DNA from: Spongilla lacustris
Taxonomy: Eukaryota; Porifera; Demospongiae; Spongillida; Spongillidae
DNA: 64,000 bases
NCBI GenBank assembly: GCA_949361645.1
Contig: OX442416.1
Span: forward strand, 21,222,500 to 21,286,499
Reading direction: 5' to 3'
Below the pieces are notes generated by a model. The model did no database searches. It was not told the origin of the DNA and saw only the letters and a program-made list of their open reading frames with translations. Below, piece after piece: positions 22,324-32,567 of the stretch (position 1 is the stretch's first letter; every line of letters begins with the position of its first letter). A program made the position numbers and the translations under genes.

Positions 22324-22976
22324 GTGGGTGTCGTCATGGTGTGTTGTGTGTGGGGCTGGACACTTAATTAAAAGAACAAAATGTTAATGATTTCAAGTTT
22401 CCCAATAAATTCAACCCCTTCCCCCCAGATATCATGACCACTCATTTCAAGTTCATAATTTAATAATTGTACGTAAAAACAGCAAACATTCATTTTCTCT
22501 GGAGTGAGCAAATTAACCCCTCCCAATCTCATCGTTGAAGAGACAGATGATCCACTCCATGGAGGGTAAGCTGAGACCACACCTACCTGTGTAGTGACCA
22601 TCCCTCTTCTCATAAATGGCTGTCATTTGAACATCTTGCTTGTGTGTTGTATGTAGACTATAGCAGCTGGACAGAAGGCCTTGTTCATCACTTTGTGCTA
22701 TGATACATGTCATAAAACATTACAAATTATGTCACTTTTGGTTACTATATTAATATAGGTGTGGTCTGGCCGGTGACATCACTGCAGAAGAGGCTGCACA
22801 CACACACAAAGAATGTGGCACTAATGTTATGTGGGTTGGGTGAAGTGAGCATGATATAGGAGCAATTATTACCATGGCCTGGAGTTTCATTAAGTCTGGA
22901 GACCTGTAAAGCTTATAGATGTGTGTGATGTCACTACAGCTGCTGCATATATATCTCATTGAATTAACCATTATGG

Positions 22977-25234
22977 TTATGACATCATTGCCATGGTATA
23001 TATATGTTCACATAGCACCTGGCACATAACACAATACATCATTGCATCATACAGCACCTTAATAGCATAATACTTATACTTCAGTACACAACTAGCACCA
23101 TAGTCAGCAACAAACACACTACCATCTCTGGGATCTAGTGCAATGTCCTTGGGATGTTTAAGATTCCTCACTTCATGGATCTTGTTTCCATGGTGATCAA
23201 ATATGGAGAGATAACTGCTCTTGTTACTGACTAAGGCATTGCCTTCATTATTAATGGCTATTCTAGGATATAGAGCTCCTAGAACACCATATGTTCTGAC
23301 ATAGACACCTTCCTTAGTGAAGACTTTGATAGAACCATTTTCTACAACATGAATATTTCCCTGAGAGTCTAAGGCAAGAGCCCATGGGTATATGAAACTA
23401 CTGTTGCCAGTACCTTTACCATCTATGGTAAAAAACCAACCACCATCTTCATTGAATATTTGTATCCTATGGTTACCAAAGTCAGAAACAATCAGTCTGT
23501 TGTTTGAGTTCAAAATGACTGCTCTGGGATGATGAAACTCTCCCTCACCTGATCCCTTCTGACCAAACTTATGAAACTCTCCCCTTGATGTCAGCTTCTG
23601 TATACGATCGTTGTCAGTGTCAGCAACATACAACACATCTCCCTTGATGGATATACCACGAGGACGTCTGAACTGACCATCACCACTTCCACCACTACCT
23701 ATGGTATTCTTCAGTTCACCTGTTTGATCAAACACATAAATGCAGTCATCCAGGCTCCCTACATAGATGTCTCCATTGTCGTGAATGGCAATACATAATG
23801 GATTATTGCACCTGATCTCTTGTTGAGCATTACATAAGGTGAGGGAGTATGTAACATCAAGGTCATGAGGACTGTTCTGTACATGTTGGCCATCCATTGT
23901 GATGACCAGCTGGTGTGGACCTACAGTCTGAGGGGTGAGGGTGATGGTGTAGGTACCATCCCTGTGGTCCTCCACCTCTCCATACACAACTGCTCCATTA
24001 TGGGCTTTGGACCTCATCTCAGCCTCAACCTGTACACCACCATGTGGGTACCTCTCTCCATTCAACATCCTCACCTCCAATTTCACCAAACATTGTGTTC
24101 CTTCTCATCACAGATTTAATTCTTAATTTACTTTTACAAGGAACAGGAGATTGCTGATACACACAACCAAACATTGACAGTTCATTCATAAGAGCATCCA
24201 CTTGTACATCGACAGTTATGGGACCATATTGGCTTGTCCAGGGGGGACACATTTTCAACCTCCATAATGGTAGCCTCCAGTCCAGTGGGTATACATCCTC
24301 CCATAGCTACCACCTCATGGTCAGTGTAGGTATGGAGGATGTGGGAGGTCACCTCAGAGTAGTGACTGATGTTCTGTTGGATCTTCTCAAGCTGCTCCTT
24401 CTGGAGGCTAAGGGATGTTGTCTGGGTCAGTGCAATGGATTCCATCTCTGACAGCAGTGCCATCTTCCTTTCCACAAGTCTTTCAAGCAGCTGTTCAAAA
24501 GCCACATTGATGGCCAGTTCAGCTTCATGTTTGGAGGTCTCCACTAGTTTCATGGTCTTCTCATTAGCAGCAAAGGCACCAGCCAATGTGTCTTGCACAT
24601 GTTGGAGTGTCCTTCTCATGTCACCTCGATGAGCCTCTGCAACAGTGGACACTTCACTCACACCATGGTCCTTGTGGGCTACTGTGGTGCAGTCTCTACA
24701 CACCAGCATAGTACAGGTCTCACAATAAAAGTTCAGCTTATTGTCCTCATGGTTAGGCTGAGAGCAGTAATGGTCTCTTGGCTTCATGGTGGTCTGCAGT
24801 TGTTTGGCTCCCTCCTGGTCCAGTCCAACCATAATGTGTTTGGACAGTTTTGGATGATGTTTGTGGTGTTCATGGCAGAAGGTACACATGAACCGATAAC
24901 ATGTACAACAGAACACCTCTGCAGGACCACTGCGTCCATCTATACATGGGTCACAACACACCTCACTGTTGCTGACAATCTTGGACATGTACCCAGCTAC
25001 CTCTACTTCAAATCCAAGATGGAGGTTCTGAGGGAGAATACTGGCCCCTCCCACTGGGATGCTGGTGCTTCGTTCACAGGTGGGGCATTTAAAAACGTGT
25101 TGGGAACCACTTTTCTCTATCTCATGGTGGAGACATTGCTGACAGAAGGAGTGCAAACATGGTAGAATTCTTGTGTAATTGTAGGGCTTGGAGCACACAC
25201 CACAGAAGATGGTGTGCGAAACGGATTCCTCCAT
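22977..25234 (-). pseudogene. TRIM-NHL gene copy 1, frameshifted
   Basis: Starts MEESVSHTIFCGVCSKPYN at 25234. RING (CGVCSKPY through FKCPTCE), two B-boxes and coiled coil are open to about 24240. An extra G in the GGGGGG run near 24240-24246 shifts frame. A second shift (two bases missing in AAACATTGTG near 24091) precedes an open filamin repeat and NHL propeller (24089-22977). The stop used by the intact copy is lost, adding about 30 residues. Compared with copy 4 it keeps the complete B-box 1. Two frameshifts suggest a pseudogene, though assembly errors in homopolymers cannot be excluded. Confidence 0.85.
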
Positions 25235-25524
25235 AAGCACACTGTAAGAGGTGCCTTATTAATGCCCACCAGTGCATATTTAGATACTTTATTTTATACT
25301 AATAATTCCGGTTCTTATAAGCAAAATTCATATACCGGTATATACAACTATTGTTGGTACCAAGTACTTTAATATTTTCATTTCTCATTATAAAGATTTT
25401 TATTGATTAGATACTTAAAGACAAAATTATTACTTTACATTTATTAATATCTTGCAGTCACAGTCCATGCTGTTGCTTTTTTTTTAGCTGTGTGCATGTT
25501 TTTAAGTTGTTAAATTAAATTAAA

Positions 25525-25577
25525 TAGGGCTTGGAGTACACACCACAGACGATGATGTGTGAAAAGGATTCCTCCAT
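25525..25577 (-). pseudogene. Fragment of a TRIM-NHL 5' end
   Basis: The first 17 codons (MEESFSHIIVCGVYSKP) plus about 145 bases of upstream flank (25578-25722) duplicate the start region of the neighbouring TRIM copy (25180-25380). The second RING cysteine is changed to Tyr. It stops abruptly at a TTAAATTAAATT stretch. Confidence 0.75.
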
Positions 25578-25779
25578 AAGCACACTGTAAGAGGTGCCTT
25601 AATAATGCCCACCAGTGCATATTATGATACTTTATATTATACAATTACATGTACCAATCATTCCGGCTCTTATAAGCAAAATTCGTATACCGGTATATAC
25701 GACTATTGTTGGTACCAAGTACGTTTTAATATTTTAATTTAACAACTTTTTTCCTTATATTTAATAAGTGTACAAGTAG

Positions 25780-26230
25780 AAGCTGGCTGCAAGCCTGTGA
25801 CATATCAGTTACCTCTCCGCTGAACTCAAACATTATGTCTAAAGCGGGAGTAACTGCTGGAGCAGCTGCGCAAGCCACTGAGCTCAGAAAGCATGAGGCC
25901 AACGATGTGAAGTGCAGCGAGTTAGGTTGGTTATGTATCCCTCCTGTGGTTGAGTCATATGGCGCATGGGGGAAAGAGGCTATGGAATCATTTTTGAGTC
26001 TAGCCTCTCGCCTAGCAATAACATCATCAAGGCCCAAATCTGCCGTTCTATCAGAGCTGTATGACCGGCTCAAGTAAGGGCTAATGTGAGGGCTATAATG
26101 TCCTGAGATATTGCCCTCAAGATTGTTTCTGATGAGTTATTTAGTTTTGGTCATCTTCTCGTGTATTTTGTATGTCCTAAATTGTATCTTGTAGTATCAT
26201 AATAATATATATAATATTTACAAGGTCAAA
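25780..26230 (+). mobile_element. LINE-like 3' remnant, copy a
   Basis: From about 25787 the frame reads CDISVTSPLNSNIMSKAGVT, then AAQATELRKHEANDVKCSEL and GWLCIPPVVESYGAWG, to the TAA at 26075-26077. About 150 bases later comes an AATAATATATATAAT tail. The start inside the ORF and the simple-repeat tail indicate a 5'-truncated non-LTR insertion. Confidence 0.55.
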
Positions 26231-26239
26231 TAAAATAAT

Positions 26240-26447
26240 AATAACAGTGGTCATCCATGAGCTATACGGGAGGTTGAGCATGAATCTTGTCAGGGCCAAT
26301 GCCACCGCAATCCTGTCCAGGTCCATACCTCCTCCTGAGCTTCAGTAGGCTAGCAACTTGTTTTGTGCATATCATGTGTCTGTGTCATGTTTGTACTGTA
26401 TCAATTCAATAATAACATTAAATAAAAATAATAATAATAATAATACG
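26240..26447 (+). mobile_element. LINE-like 3' remnant, copy b
   Basis: Nearly identical to 1790-1990: VVIHELYGRLSMNLVRANAT, the stop after PPPELQ, the same 3' UTR, then an (AAT)n tail at 26420-26443. Only the last 36 codons of the ORF are kept. Confidence 0.6.
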
Positions 26448-26885
26448 TTAATGGAAGCGGGTGTGACAAGTGGGTCTGCAGCTCTGGCAGCTGAGGTGCG
26501 CAAGCACAATGCTAATGATGCCAAGTGCTCTGAGCTAGGCTGGTCATGTATCCCCATAGCAGTGGAGACTTATGGGTGCTGGGGTGCAGAAGACATGCAA
26601 ATGTTATCACGCCTTGCCTCTTGCCTAGCCACCAGGGGAAATTGCTCCAAGTCCCAAGCTACCTGTCTATTGTATGGCAGGCTTAGCCTGACTTTGATAC
26701 GAGCCAACGCACGGGCACTCCTGTCTCGAGCAGGATCATCTATGGAAGATCCATAGAACTTCTTGTAATATTACCCCTTTTGTTTGTAATGTTTAAGTGT
26801 ATTATGTATATATAAATATATTATTATTATTAATTAAAAATAAATAAATAAATAATAATAATAATAATATATAATAATAATCAGG
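26448..26885 (+). mobile_element. LINE-like 3' remnant, copy c
   Basis: The ORF from ATG 26451 (MEAGVTSGSAALAAEVRKHN, then KCSELGWSCIPIAVETYGCW) ends at TAG 26754-26756. A (TAA)n-rich tail follows at 26815-26885. It is inserted directly after the tail of copy b. Confidence 0.6.
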
Positions 26886-27245
26886 GAATGTATGTGTGTT
26901 AAGCGGAGAGGTTACAGAGTTGTCAAAGGCAGCTGTCTAGCCTGTTGCCCAGTTAGTCAACAGAAGGTCAGCAGGACGGATGCAGCTATGATCGGCTATG
27001 AGGTCATTGCCAGCTTCCACTTGGACGCCAAGATGGGCCCGGTGACATGTTTCAGCCAGAACATCACGAAGGGTGTTGTGTGTTGTGTCATGCCACGACA
27101 TCACCCCCACGCTTACAAGTGATGGCATGATGTCCAAGGGGGTCAAGGGCCTTGTCAGGGCAAAGAGCGCACTGGGATCCCTGGGGTGTGTCCATACCAA
27201 GCCACCACTGTATGGCAAATTGATGGACCGGTGCATCAAGATGTA
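26886..27245 (-). mobile_element. LINE-like ORF segment, opposite orientation
   Basis: On minus an open frame (27239 down to 26937) includes SVGVMSWHDTTHNTLRDVLA, RAHLGVQVEAGND and CIRPADLLLTNW. After an in-frame TAG it continues AAFDNSVTSPLNT, stopping where copy c begins on plus. By comparison with copy a (ISVTSPLNSN..SKAGVT) this is the part of the same polyprotein lying just upstream of copies a and c. Confidence 0.55.
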
Positions 27246-27249
27246 GACC

Positions 27250-28371
27250 CAGCCCCTGTAACTTTTAATGATTAAATACTGAAAGACAAAAATATTACTT
27301 TACATTAACAATACTAATATCTTGCAGTCATAGTCCATGCTGTTGCAATTTTTGTTAACAGTATGCCTGCATGCTTTCAAGTTGTTAAATTAAATTGTTC
27401 TAATGCAACTTGCTCATGTAAACTCATGATTTGAAAATCAACACCCACATATTCAAGATAAGTTGAAAATAACGTCAAATAGTGCACATCTCTAACTGAT
27501 AGTAAGAAACATGTGCTTAATTATTCGTTTTGATTGAAAGCTTTCCTTTCTACTCATCTCTACATCCAAAATATTATAGGTGTACATAAATACCTTTTTA
27601 AAACAGATTAAGGTTAATTAATACTAGGCATTCCGTTTATAAACCACACCCACCAGCAGGAATGATTCAAGAATTGTGCATGTGTAGATGCAATTATTTT
27701 TGCATTCTTATTTGTTTGCCCACTACCAACTCTGAATGGGGCTTTATTTTCCATTACAGAAACTGAGAAGGAAAGTTACTACTTTTTAAAGAGCCATTAG
27801 CATCTCCAACCCCACAGCTTGCTATCAAAAAATAAGAAATGTTCCTTTGGGGTATTAAATGCTTGAAACATGCATAATTCCCATCTGCCGCCATTGAATC
27901 ATTCCATCCTGTTGATATGGTGTAATATTGTAAAGCACCTAGTTCTCAGTCCTGTGTGCAAATTATCTATACCAGTAAGCACAATGGATGATTTGGATAT
28001 ATCTGATATACAATTTACTGCATTCTATCATTAGCTGCACATTTCAATGAGATTTGTACTGCATAATATTTTTACAAATGCACATATGTTGCTGCTAGGG
28101 CCACTGAAGGCCAGCCGTGGGTCTGGGCCTGACTGATAGGCCAGTTAATTAGAGTTTAAATAATTATATTGCCAGTTTGATTTGCACCCACTATATGTTG
28201 TAGCCTGGGTACCCAACTATTGCAATGTCTTGTAGTGTAAGTAGGCTCCCTTCTGCCACCTTTTACACTAATGGCATCATGTATGGCAGCTAGGGCTGTG
28301 GGGCATATACGGTTTTATTATTTGCATATGTTCTGCTAGAGCCACTGAAGGCGAGCCGGGGCTTATGGCCA
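27250..28371. repeat. Non-coding block shared between cassettes (block 1)
   Basis: Matches 35290-36480 and, in part, 54120-54780 and 55050-55200 at high identity (for example CTAGTTCTCAGTCCTGTGT and GGCCACTGAAGGCCAGCCGT). No gene seen. It marks the segmental duplication unit. Confidence 0.8.
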
Positions 28372-29211
28372 GAGGAGATCTAGCCTCGTCCCCAGGCCGT
28401 CAATTGAAGAAAAAAGACGGCCTGGTAGCTATTGCCACTATGTTAGTGCGCATGCGCTGGCCATTACCTGAAAAACACGTAATCGTATACTTAGCTTGTA
28501 AATCCGCTCCGTAAGCTAACTCATATCCGGTCTGCCTCGTTAAGGTTTTGTTTATGAATAAGATTAAAAACATCGCACACGTGACGATCGATTGGCAGTA
28601 GACCACAACCCTCCGAGCCTTGATGTTGCATTCAGCCAGATTCCTGACGACTAAGCTGAAGTCCTCCTCGATGGTATTCTTCCGAACTACCTCGTATGTT
28701 ATGTTCGGTTTGTCAGGAGACTCGGAAACCAAACAACAGCCATCTATATCTAGCTTGCGAATGATGTTCTCCCTCATCAAGCTAGTCACAGTTGCTGTGG
28801 TAGCAAGCATTGGAGCACAAGATGGCACAAAAGACCTTAGCTCCCTTAGTGCACCATACAAGGGGCGGAAGTTCTTGCTCCTGTCAATATAGATAATTCG
28901 GAAGAATACCATCGAGGAGGACTTCAGCTCTGTCGTCAGGAATCTGGCTGAACGCAACATCAAGGCTCGGAGGGTTGTGGTCTACTGCCAATCGATCGTA
29001 ACGTGTGCGATGTTTTTAATTTTATTCATAAACAAAACCTTAACGAGGCAGACCGGATATGAGTTAGCTTACGGAGAGGATTTACAAGCTAAGTATACGA
29101 TTACGTGTTATTCAGGTTATGGCCAGCGCATGCGCACTAACATAGTGGCAATAGCTACCAGGCCGTCTGTTTTCTTCAATTGACGGCCTGGGGACGAGGC
29201 TAGAGGAGATC
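28372..29211. mobile_element. Foldback element with a captured RecQ-like helicase fragment and 10-bp target duplication
   Basis: The arms 28382-28686 and 28897-29201 (305 bases each) are near-perfect inverted repeats around a 210-base spacer. Ends read AGCCTCGTCCCCAGGCCGTC. AGAGGAGATC at 28371-28380 is repeated at 29202-29211. The paralogous block at 36480-36490 has this sequence once, giving the empty site. A 9-11-bp duplication with very long inverted repeats resembles Mutator-like or Foldback elements. No transposase is present. Confidence 0.8.
28433..28896 (-). pseudogene. RecQ-family helicase fragment inside the foldback
   Basis: Minus-strand frame: FRPLYGALRELRSFVPSCAP, MLATTATVTSLMREN (helicase motif III region, compare ALTATA), SPDKPNITYEVV, then KARRVVVYCQSI (motif IV region). 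It covers only the junction between the two RecA-like lobes; the Walker A and DEAH motifs are absent. The part from about KNTIEEDF onward lies in the inverted arm and is therefore present twice. A captured gene piece, unlikely to act as a helicase. Confidence 0.7.
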
Positions 29212-29609
29212 CAGACCCCCCAGTCTGCCACTAATGGCATCATGCATAGCATCTAGGGGGCATGAACTTAGTAACACTCTACTGACATATGCCTGCACTG
29301 GCATGAACTGATTAGCACATTAACACCTTGCTGTTTGTATTATGATTCCAGATAAGTCACCACACAGATTGATGAATTGCTAACAAGACAAATTTTATTA
29401 GTATTAGTATGCAGGTTCATGGGTATTTTTTAATCTTTCATGGTAATTCTCATAGCCAGACTGGGTCACTCTCTAAGGTACTTTAATATCTAACCAATCA
29501 CTGACATTATACAATGAACCATGCATATATACATGTAAGTGGCCTTACTGCATGGCTTGGTAAAGTATACCATGTCAGGGTTGCATGCATTAACAACACA
29601 TCACTATGA

Positions 29610-29930
29610 CTACCACTTATTAATATTGTTCATACCTTGTGGTATCTTCTGACAACAAAATGACTGTGCTGAGGAGGTGTGGGAAGGGGAGGGTGTAGAG
29701 GGAGGAGGTGAGGTGGTGGGCGAGGGCCTGACCACATCTGTAGGCATGGCAACCGTTGCAGCGCTGGGCGTGGCCAAAGGTAACTTGAAGTGGGAGGGGG
29801 TCACGGGGTGATGGTCTGAGGACTGACCACTGTCAGAAGAGGTAGACTCTCCAGAGGATTCCACCCCTTGCTCCACCGGGCAAGAAATTGCCTGTATTTC
29901 TCTAGCAGTGTCTGGGACCTGGCTTTAAAA
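29610..29930 (-). pseudogene. Ser/Pro/Thr-rich coding fragment, copy A (unknown)
   Basis: The frame from about 29876 reads VEQGVESSGESTSSDSGQSS, then SHFKLPLATPSAATVAMPTD, and stops at 29610. It is closely similar to 44560-44760 but lacks the downstream part (SNEAPPNTLSIADLAGR) seen there. No domain recognised. It lies 3' of an isolated FYVE exon (30784-30857) on the same strand, so it may be a disordered part of a FYCO1-like paralogue (inference). Confidence 0.45.
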
Positions 29931-30783
29931 ATTGTGTACAGGTGTGCACACTGTAAAATGCACCACACCCATAATGTATTTTGTGTACTTTAAATATGTT
30001 CCTGATAGAGGACAGTAAGTACTATTACTTGTATATGAAATCAGCCTAATAAGTTCTTTTTATTTTATTTTTCTGTTGAGTTTGACAATACAGTGTGTCA
30101 TGTGTGCACACTTTAATACCATACATGGTAGCATGGTTACGGACCTTAATTGTTACTGTTAGCTCAAGCATTGAATGGCATAACATGTACATAATATAGC
30201 CCTTAAAGATGCAGTATTCCCCCATTGAAACACTGAATGAGACTCCTTTTCTTTGCATGTGCTAGCTGGCCTTTAGTTGTCATCAAACATCAAATACTTA
30301 CCCACACACACATGTACAAGACAGAAAGAACTGCTTGGTCTTGTCCTCTCCATGGCTCCTATTTACCATGTCCTATTGCTTGTATACCTGTTTGCAGTCC
30401 CTGGCTGACTGCCCTGCCACATTCTACAGCTTGTGAACCTGTTTTCAGTTTTGTAAGTGACTGCCCTGCCACATCCTAGAGTTTTCAAAAAAAACCTGTT
30501 TGCAGCCCCTAGCTGACTGTCGCCCCACGTTCTTGAGTCAGCGCTAAGTTTTAGCACCAACATTGGGCTAATTGATTTCGTTAACATACTATTAGGTAAC
30601 CAAGCACAAGTGGACCCTAAGAACTCTGGCCTGTCCCGTTGAACTACAGACGCACTGTACCTTCCATATTTGTTTTTTAAATGTCACGTGTGTACGAATT
30701 TTTTGATTGCTTTTCTGGCCAAAAAAACACACTCAAGAAGTGCCCCTCCCCCACACTCAGGGAGCCCCGCCCCCATGACGTAT
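29931..30783. other. No gene recognised
   Basis: Contains a degenerate local repeat at 30385-30540 (CTGACTGCCCTGCCACATTC-like units about 60 bases apart). No coding signal. Confidence 0.45.
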
Positions 30784-30857
30784 TTGCTTGAAGCCAACAT
30801 GACCTTCTTTGAGCAGCAGTTATGACAGAAGACCTTACCACATGACCTGCAGTGGTG
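30784..30857 (-). pseudogene. Isolated FYVE zinc-finger exon
   Basis: A 74-base homologue of the exon at 59404-59477: HHCRSCGKVFCHNCC, then SKKVMLASS. The acceptor (ccccatgtag on minus) is kept, but the donor is AATACGT in place of AAGTAAGT, so splicing should fail. The downstream FYVE half and the GOLD exons are missing. Confidence 0.75.
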
Positions 30858-31019
30858 CTACATGGGGAGGAGGGAGAGGGGATGGGGAGGAGGAAGAGGG
30901 GAATGTGGAGGAGGGAGAGGGAGATGGGGAGCTTTATTAGAACTGAAAATGTTTCCCTAAAACGGCACATGGTGTGTTGGCTGTTTTCATCCCCTGCACA
31001 TAACACCATCCCATCTCTG

Positions 31020-32255
31020 GGGAGGAGAGATGTTTGTCAGATGAGCAGCAAGAGGACCTGTACACCATCCCTCCGGTCCATTGCTCTCTCCCTCCCTCCC
31101 ACCCTCCCTCCCTCCCTCTCTCCCTCCCTCCCTCCCTCCCAGGTGTACATCCTTCTGTGACCTTGGTGAAGATTCCCATTGTCACATTGAGAGGCCACAA
31201 AGGTGCCAGCAGCTGTCCCTCAACCTGCACTTATGGAGCTTCTGCCCACACACACACACACAACACACACACACACATACACACAACACACACACACACA
31301 CAACACACACACACACACAACACACACACACACATACACACAGCACCAGTGATGAGCTGTGATTGGCTGCTCAATGCACAGCAGCTGGTCACAGCCTCCT
31401 GGGATCGCTCTGCACGTCTGTGGGACTCTGAGAAGGGACAGATGATCCACTCCCTGGAGGGTAAGCTGAGACCACACCCACCTGTTTAGTGACCATCCCT
31501 CTTCCCCAGGCCATGACCAGGAGCTCACTCACGTCCTCCCAGCAGCTACTGGTGTCATCATTGCTGGATACCACCTTCAGGCTATGGGACTTCAGGACTC
31601 CGCCCATCCACTCAGTGAATGTGTTTCAAGGTCACTCCAAGGCTGTCAATGCAGCTGTGTTCAGTCAGAAGGACAATGTCATCAGTGGATCAGATGACCA
31701 TACTGTGAGGGTGAGTGTTGTCATTGTGTGTTGTGTGGAGGCTGGACACCTAATTAAAAGCATAATTCTGTAGGAATCCAAAAAGAACAAAAAGTTATCA
31801 ACTCCAATAAATTCAAACACCCCCCTCCACCCCAGATATCATGACCACTTATTTCAAGTTCACAAAAAAAAAAAAAAAAAAAGCAGCAAACATTCATTTT
31901 CTCTGGAGTGAGCAAATTAAATTAGGAGAGACAGATGCTAGTGAAGCCCCTCCCCCTGAAGTCATCCCTGGAGTGAGCAAATTAACCCCTCCCTATCTCT
32001 TAGGGTCATCGTCATCTGGTGTGCAGTGCAGCGTGGTCTCTGGGCAGCCACCAGAGATGTAACCTTTACACCTCAGCCTTCGACAACAAGGTGATTAGAT
32101 GGAAGATCACTTTCGATGCTGCAACAAAGTTGTCATGTGTTCATAACTTTAGAATGATATGGTGTCTCATTAGGTCTGGGGACCTGCAAAGCTTAGTGGT
32201 GTGTGATGTCACTAGCTGCTGCATACAGGTGCCCATATTTGGAATAGCTCATTGA
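31020..32255 (+). pseudogene. WDR37: WDR37-like gene, copy 2
   Basis: Exon A 31143-31202 (VHPSVTLVKIPIVTLRGHK) and exon B 31344-31460 (APVMSCDWLLNAQQLVTASW, then LWDSEKGQMIHSLEG) join in phase. The intron between them holds a CA microsatellite (31247-31340). Exon C/D 31510-31710 starts GHDQELT, but an 11-base deletion after CTCACTCACGTC shifts frame. The rest ([28 protein letters not shown]) is open in the other frame. The last exon (from 32004, GHRHLVCSAAWSLGSHQRCN) has lost its stop (TCATGTG for TCATGA) and runs to 32255. The blade seen in copy 3 at 45009 is missing. Converges on TRIM copy 2. Confidence 0.75.
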
Positions 32256-32334
32256 ATTAACCCTTATGGTTATGACATCATCACCATGACACAATAACAA
32301 TGTTCACATACATAACACAATACATCATACAGCA

Positions 32335-32535
32335 CCTAAATACTTCAGTACAGATCTAGCACCATAGTCAGCAATGTACACACTACCATCTCTGGGATGT
32401 AGTGCAACACCATGGGGATTGTCAAAATTCCCCACTTCATGGATCTTGTTTCCATGGTGATCAAATATGGAGAGACATCTGCCATAGTTGATGAAGGCGT
32501 TGCCTTCATCATCAATGGCTATTCCCTTGGGACCT
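32335..32535 (-). pseudogene. Extra partial NHL 3' end behind TRIM copy 2
   Basis: About 200 bases encoding the last NHL repeats (DHHGNKIHEVGNFDNPHGVA region). It matches the end of TRIM copy 5 (62150-62348) almost base for base, including GTCAGCAATGTACACA and AGTTGATGAAGGCGTTGCC, and differs from the adjacent copy 2. It ends abruptly at GGACCTGGAGCAC, followed by ATTACATCATTACATC. Confidence 0.8.
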
Positions 32536-32567
32536 GGAGCACATTACATCATTACATCATACAGCAC

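Noticed and set aside
22750..22971. Conserved segment GTGTGGTCTGGCC after WDR37 exons (also near 45617, 51460 and 61838) as a further WD40 exon
   Set aside because: The frame that would continue the blade (VWSG) meets a stop at once in every copy, so it is treated as shared non-coding sequence.
24218..25165. Plus-strand ORFs opposite the TRIM-NHL genes
   Set aside because: Repeated at every TRIM copy as antisense shadows; no independent domain.
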